Assembly: GCF_002101705.1 (NCBI RefSeq)
Contig: NZ_LQPC01000047.1
Span: 496,001-560,000, forward strand
Direction of reading: 5' to 3'
DNA length: 64,000 bases
From: Mycolicibacterium iranicum
GTDB lineage: Bacteria; Actinomycetota; Actinomycetes; Mycobacteriales; Mycobacteriaceae
The notes below the pieces were generated by a model. It had not been told where the DNA came from. It saw nothing but the letters and a program-made list of their open reading frames with translations, and searched no databases. The position numbers and the translations under genes were made by a program. Shown here piece after piece: positions 61,489 to 64,000 of this stretch (positions within the stretch are counted from its first letter, which is position 1; every line of letters begins with the position of its first letter).

Positions 61489-62018
61489 GTTTCCTGCTCA
61501 TCGTCATTCTGGTGCTGGCGGTCCTGATGCTTATCGGATTCGTGATGGGCTACAACAAGATCCGCTCCGCCGACGTGCGGGTCGCCGAAGCACTCTCGGG
61601 CATCGACGTCGAGTTGACCCGCCGCGCGTCGCTGATCCCGAGCCTCGTGCACACCGTGCAGACTTTCGCCGCGCACGAGAAGGGGATCCTCGATCACGTC
61701 ACCGACGCGCGCGCGGCGCTGACATCGGCCACCGGCGGCGCGTCGGTGGCGCAACGCAGTGCGGCGGAGAAGCAGCTCGACACGGCGTTGGCTCCGCTGC
61801 TGGCCCTGGGGCAGAGCTACCCGCAGCTGAACTCGTCCAACAACTTCCTCGACCTGCAGCGCAACCTCGCCGACACCGAGGACAAGCTGGCGTTCGCCCG
61901 GCAGTACTACAACGACGCGGTGGCCACGCTGAACCGGCAGCTCACCACGATTCCGTGGATGTTCGTCGCTCCGCTGGCCGGAGTGACCGAGAAGGAGTAC
62001 TACCAGACGCCGCGCTAG
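61482..62018 (+). CDS. LemA family protein
   Basis: A 178-residue LemA protein: an N-terminal transmembrane helix (LLIVILVLAVLMLIGFVMG), then the helical-bundle domain with VELTRRASLIPSLVHTVQTFAAHE, the conserved YPQLNSSNNFLDLQRNLADTEDKLAFARQYYNDAV core and a C-terminal IPWMFVAPLAGV. The function is unknown. ATG 61482 lies 7 nt inside the end of the DUF2207 gene, implying translational coupling and possibly a membrane complex. fmt starts 19 bp later. Confidence 0.92.
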   Translation: MVSFLLIVILVLAVLMLIGFVMGYNKIRSADVRVAEALSGIDVELTRRASLIPSLVHTVQTFAAHEKGILDHVTDARAALTSATGGASVAQRSAAEKQLDTALAPLLALGQSYPQLNSSNNFLDLQRNLADTEDKLAFARQYYNDAVATLNRQLTTIPWMFVAPLAGVTEKEYYQTPR

Positions 62019-62037
62019 CCGTCCCTAGACTGACGCG

Positions 62038-62964
62038 GTGCGTCTCGTCTTCGCCGGCACCCCGGAGCCGGCCCTGCCCTCGCTGAAGCGGTTGATCGAC
62101 TCGTCACGCCACGATGTCGTCGCGGTCCTGACGCGTCCGGATGCTGCCGCAGGTCGACGTGGAAAGCCGTCTCCGTCGCCGGTCGCGCAACTGGCTGCCG
62201 AGCACGGCATCCCCGTGCTCAAGCCCGAGAAGCCGAACTCCGATGAGTTCGTCGCCGAGCTGGCCGCTCTGTCGCCGGATTGCTGCGCCGTCGTCGCCTA
62301 CGGAGCACTGCTCAAGGAGGCGTTGCTCGACGTGCCCACCCAAGGCTGGGTGAACCTGCACTTTTCGGTGCTGCCCGCCTGGCGGGGAGCCGCGCCGGTA
62401 CAGGCGGCGCTGGCCGCCGGCGACGAGGTGACGGGCGCCACGACGTTCCAGATCGAACTTGATCTCGATTCCGGGCCGGTCTACGGCGTCGTGACCGAGA
62501 CCATCAGGCCGTCGGACACCGCGGGCGAGCTCCTCGACCGCCTTTCGGTGTCAGGAGCCGGCTTGCTGGAGGTGACCATGGATGGCATCGAGGACGGAAC
62601 GCTGACCGCGGTGCCTCAGCCGACCGAAGGAGTGAGCGTCGCACCGAAGGTCACGGTCGACGATGCGCGAATCCGCTGGGAGCTGCCCGCGCATGTGGTC
62701 GACCGGCGGATTCGCGCGGTCACCCCGAACCCGGGGGCCTGGACGATGATCGACGAGCAGCGAGTCAAGGTCGGGCCCGTCAGCGTGCCGGGTGAAGGGC
62801 CGAAAGGGCTTGCCCCCGGCGAGATTCTGGTGGACAAGAGGTCAGTCCACGTCGGCACCGGTTCGGCCGCGGTGTTGCTCGGCACGGTGCAGCCACCCGG
62901 CAAGAAACCGATGGGCGCGGCGGACTGGGCCAGGGGAGCCCACCCGCAGGGGCCGGCCCGATGA
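62038..62964 (+). CDS. fmt: Methionyl-tRNA formyltransferase
   Basis: A 308-residue formyltransferase that formylates initiator Met-tRNA. The N-terminal domain shows [17 protein letters not shown] and [21 protein letters not shown] (catalytic region), with the tRNA-recognition loop between them. The C-terminal OB-like domain has [16 protein letters not shown] 62038 is the start. The stop overlaps the rsmB ATG (ATGA), so the two are translationally coupled. Confidence 0.97.
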   Translation: MRLVFAGTPEPALPSLKRLIDSSRHDVVAVLTRPDAAAGRRGKPSPSPVAQLAAEHGIPVLKPEKPNSDEFVAELAALSPDCCAVVAYGALLKEALLDVPTQGWVNLHFSVLPAWRGAAPVQAALAAGDEVTGATTFQIELDLDSGPVYGVVTETIRPSDTAGELLDRLSVSGAGLLEVTMDGIEDGTLTAVPQPTEGVSVAPKVTVDDARIRWELPAHVVDRRIRAVTPNPGAWTMIDEQRVKVGPVSVPGEGPKGLAPGEILVDKRSVHVGTGSAAVLLGTVQPPGKKPMGAADWARGAHPQGPAR

Positions 62965-64000
62965 CCCGGCCCGACAAGAAGCGCCGCCCGAGGCGCAAGC
63001 CGCTCGACCCCGCGCGGCAGGCAGCTTTCGACGTCCTGCGTGCGGTGTCCGAGCGCGACGCCTACGCCAACCTGGCCCTGCCCGCGATCCTTCGAGAGCG
63101 CGGAATCACAGGTCTCGACGCGGCTTTCGCCACCGAGCTCACCTACGGTACGTGCCGCAGCCAGGGTCTGCTGGACGCCGTTATTGCCGCGGCCGCGGGC
63201 CGCCCGGTGGACAGGATCGACGCGGTGCTGCTGGACCTGCTGCGGCTCGGTGCCTACCAGATCCTGCGTACGCGAGTCGAAGACCATGCCGCGGTATCGA
63301 CGACCGTTGAGCAGGCCGGCATCGAATTCGACACGGCCCGAGCAGGATTCGTCAACGGTGTACTGCGCACCATCGCTCGCCGCGACGAAGGGTCCTGGGT
63401 CGAGGAACTGGCCCCCGGCGCACAAACAGACCCCGTCGGGCATCTGGCCTTTGTGCATGCCCACCCGCGGTGGATCGCGCAGGCGTTCGCCGATGCGTTG
63501 GGCGCCCGCGCCGGCGAGCTCAGGGAGCTGCTCGCCAGCGACGACGCCCGACCCGAGGTGCACCTGGCAGCGCGTCCCGGCGCCCTGACGGCCGCCGAGC
63601 TCGCGGCGCAGGTCGGCGGAACCGAGGGCAGGTACTCGCCGTACGCGGTATATCTGCGCGAGGGCGACCCCGGGGAGCTGGCCGCCGTGCGCGACGGCAG
63701 AGCACTCGTGCAGGACGAGGGGAGCCAGTTGGTCGCGCGGGCGCTCACCCTGGCCCCACTGGACGGCGCCGACGGCGGGCGGTGGCTCGACCTGTGTGCC
63801 GGTCCCGGCGGCAAAACCGCCCTGCTCGCCGCGCTCGGCCAGCCCGCGGGGGCCTCGGTCACCGCGGTGGAACCTGCGGCGCGCCGCGCCGAACTGGTCG
63901 AACGCAACACCGCCGGACTTCCTGTCGAGGTACTCCGTGTCGACGGTCGCGAGTCAGGGCTGACGCCAGGATTCGACCGGGTCCTCGTCGACGCCCCGTG
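62961..64000 (+). CDS. rsmB: 16S rRNA m5C967 methyltransferase (RsmB/Fmu), 3' end beyond window
   Basis: The first 346 residues are present. An N-terminal basic segment ([12 protein letters not shown]) is followed by a NusB-like RNA-binding domain (residues 20-150, with [15 protein letters not shown] and [12 protein letters not shown]), then the Rossmann methyltransferase domain with motif [18 protein letters not shown] (about residue 275) and VLVDAP at the window end. The two catalytic cysteines lie mostly beyond the edge. The family methylates C967 of 16S rRNA using SAM. It overlaps fmt by four bases. Confidence 0.94.
   Translation, partial: MTRPDKKRRPRRKPLDPARQAAFDVLRAVSERDAYANLALPAILRERGITGLDAAFATELTYGTCRSQGLLDAVIAAAAGRPVDRIDAVLLDLLRLGAYQILRTRVEDHAAVSTTVEQAGIEFDTARAGFVNGVLRTIARRDEGSWVEELAPGAQTDPVGHLAFVHAHPRWIAQAFADALGARAGELRELLASDDARPEVHLAARPGALTAAELAAQVGGTEGRYSPYAVYLREGDPGELAAVRDGRALVQDEGSQLVARALTLAPLDGADGGRWLDLCAGPGGKTALLAALGQPAGASVTAVEPAARRAELVERNTAGLPVEVLRVDGRESGLTPGFDRVLVDAP

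Overview
The window is high-GC actinobacterial DNA, and its gene order points to a mycobacterium, most likely a fast-growing Mycolicibacterium-type species. The assignment rests on long blocks recognised from mycobacterial gene order: alaS-ruvX-mltG-aroE, then aroC-aroK-aroB-pepQ-efp-nusB, then pyrR-pyrB-pyrC-(PH-like)-carA-carB-pyrF-mihF-gmk-rpoZ-coaBC-metK, then priA-fmt-rsmB. It also rests on actinobacteria-specific features: mIHF, a PriA lacking helicase motifs, frequent GTG starts, 4-nt start/stop overlaps, a DUF222/13E12 HNH protein and many HSL-type hydrolases. No rRNA, tRNA, CRISPR array or intact insertion sequence was seen.

Layout. 1-5.3 kb: a partial short-chain dehydrogenase, an ASCH-like protein, DUF3097, RarA, an ArsR/SRPBCC operon with a readable promoter and operator, and an HD-domain protein. 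5.3-11.9 kb: two tandem ~935-residue AAA-LuxR regulators, the first broken by a one-base frameshift, and a convergent HSL-family hydrolase. 12.0-14.6 kb: a catalase overlapping an ECF sigma factor, convergent with an FBP-domain protein. 14.7-17.7 kb: a UbiX-UbiD unit that ends in an overlapping 46-residue reading frame, divergent from a cupin gene. 17.75-19.05 kb: a GlsB/YeaQ-type membrane protein and a two-transmembrane-pore K+ channel.

19.05-33.3 kb: the housekeeping run from YjbQ and alaS through the shikimate genes to efp, nusB and a CitE-like lyase. The aroQ gene that follows aroB in M. tuberculosis is not here. 33.3-35.8 kb: an insertion-like pair on the minus strand (13E12 HNH protein and class C beta-lactamase-like serine hydrolase). 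35.9-44.7 kb: the pyrimidine operon, preceded by a clear PyrR-binding hairpin next to the ribosome binding site. 45.1-49.0 kb: mihF, gmk, rpoZ, coaBC and metK. metK has a palindrome and direct repeats upstream and a strong hairpin downstream.

49.05-56.9 kb is accessory: a Baeyer-Villiger-type flavin monooxygenase, an NlhH-like esterase, a TIM-barrel protein, a gene-poor and relatively AT-rich stretch holding a glycosyltransferase-2 C-terminal remnant, a DUF998 protein, a 751-residue polytopic membrane protein and a small frameshifted gene. 56.95-64 kb returns to backbone: a YhhN protein, priA, a DUF2207-LemA pair, fmt and rsmB (cut by the window end).

Most of the window is ordinary mycobacterial backbone. 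The places that best repay a second look are the UbiX/UbiD/46-aa unit with its divergent cupin, the pyrR leader, the metK upstream element, the two single-base frameshifts, the aroK extension with missing aroQ, and the decayed cell-envelope island at 52.5-56.9 kb.
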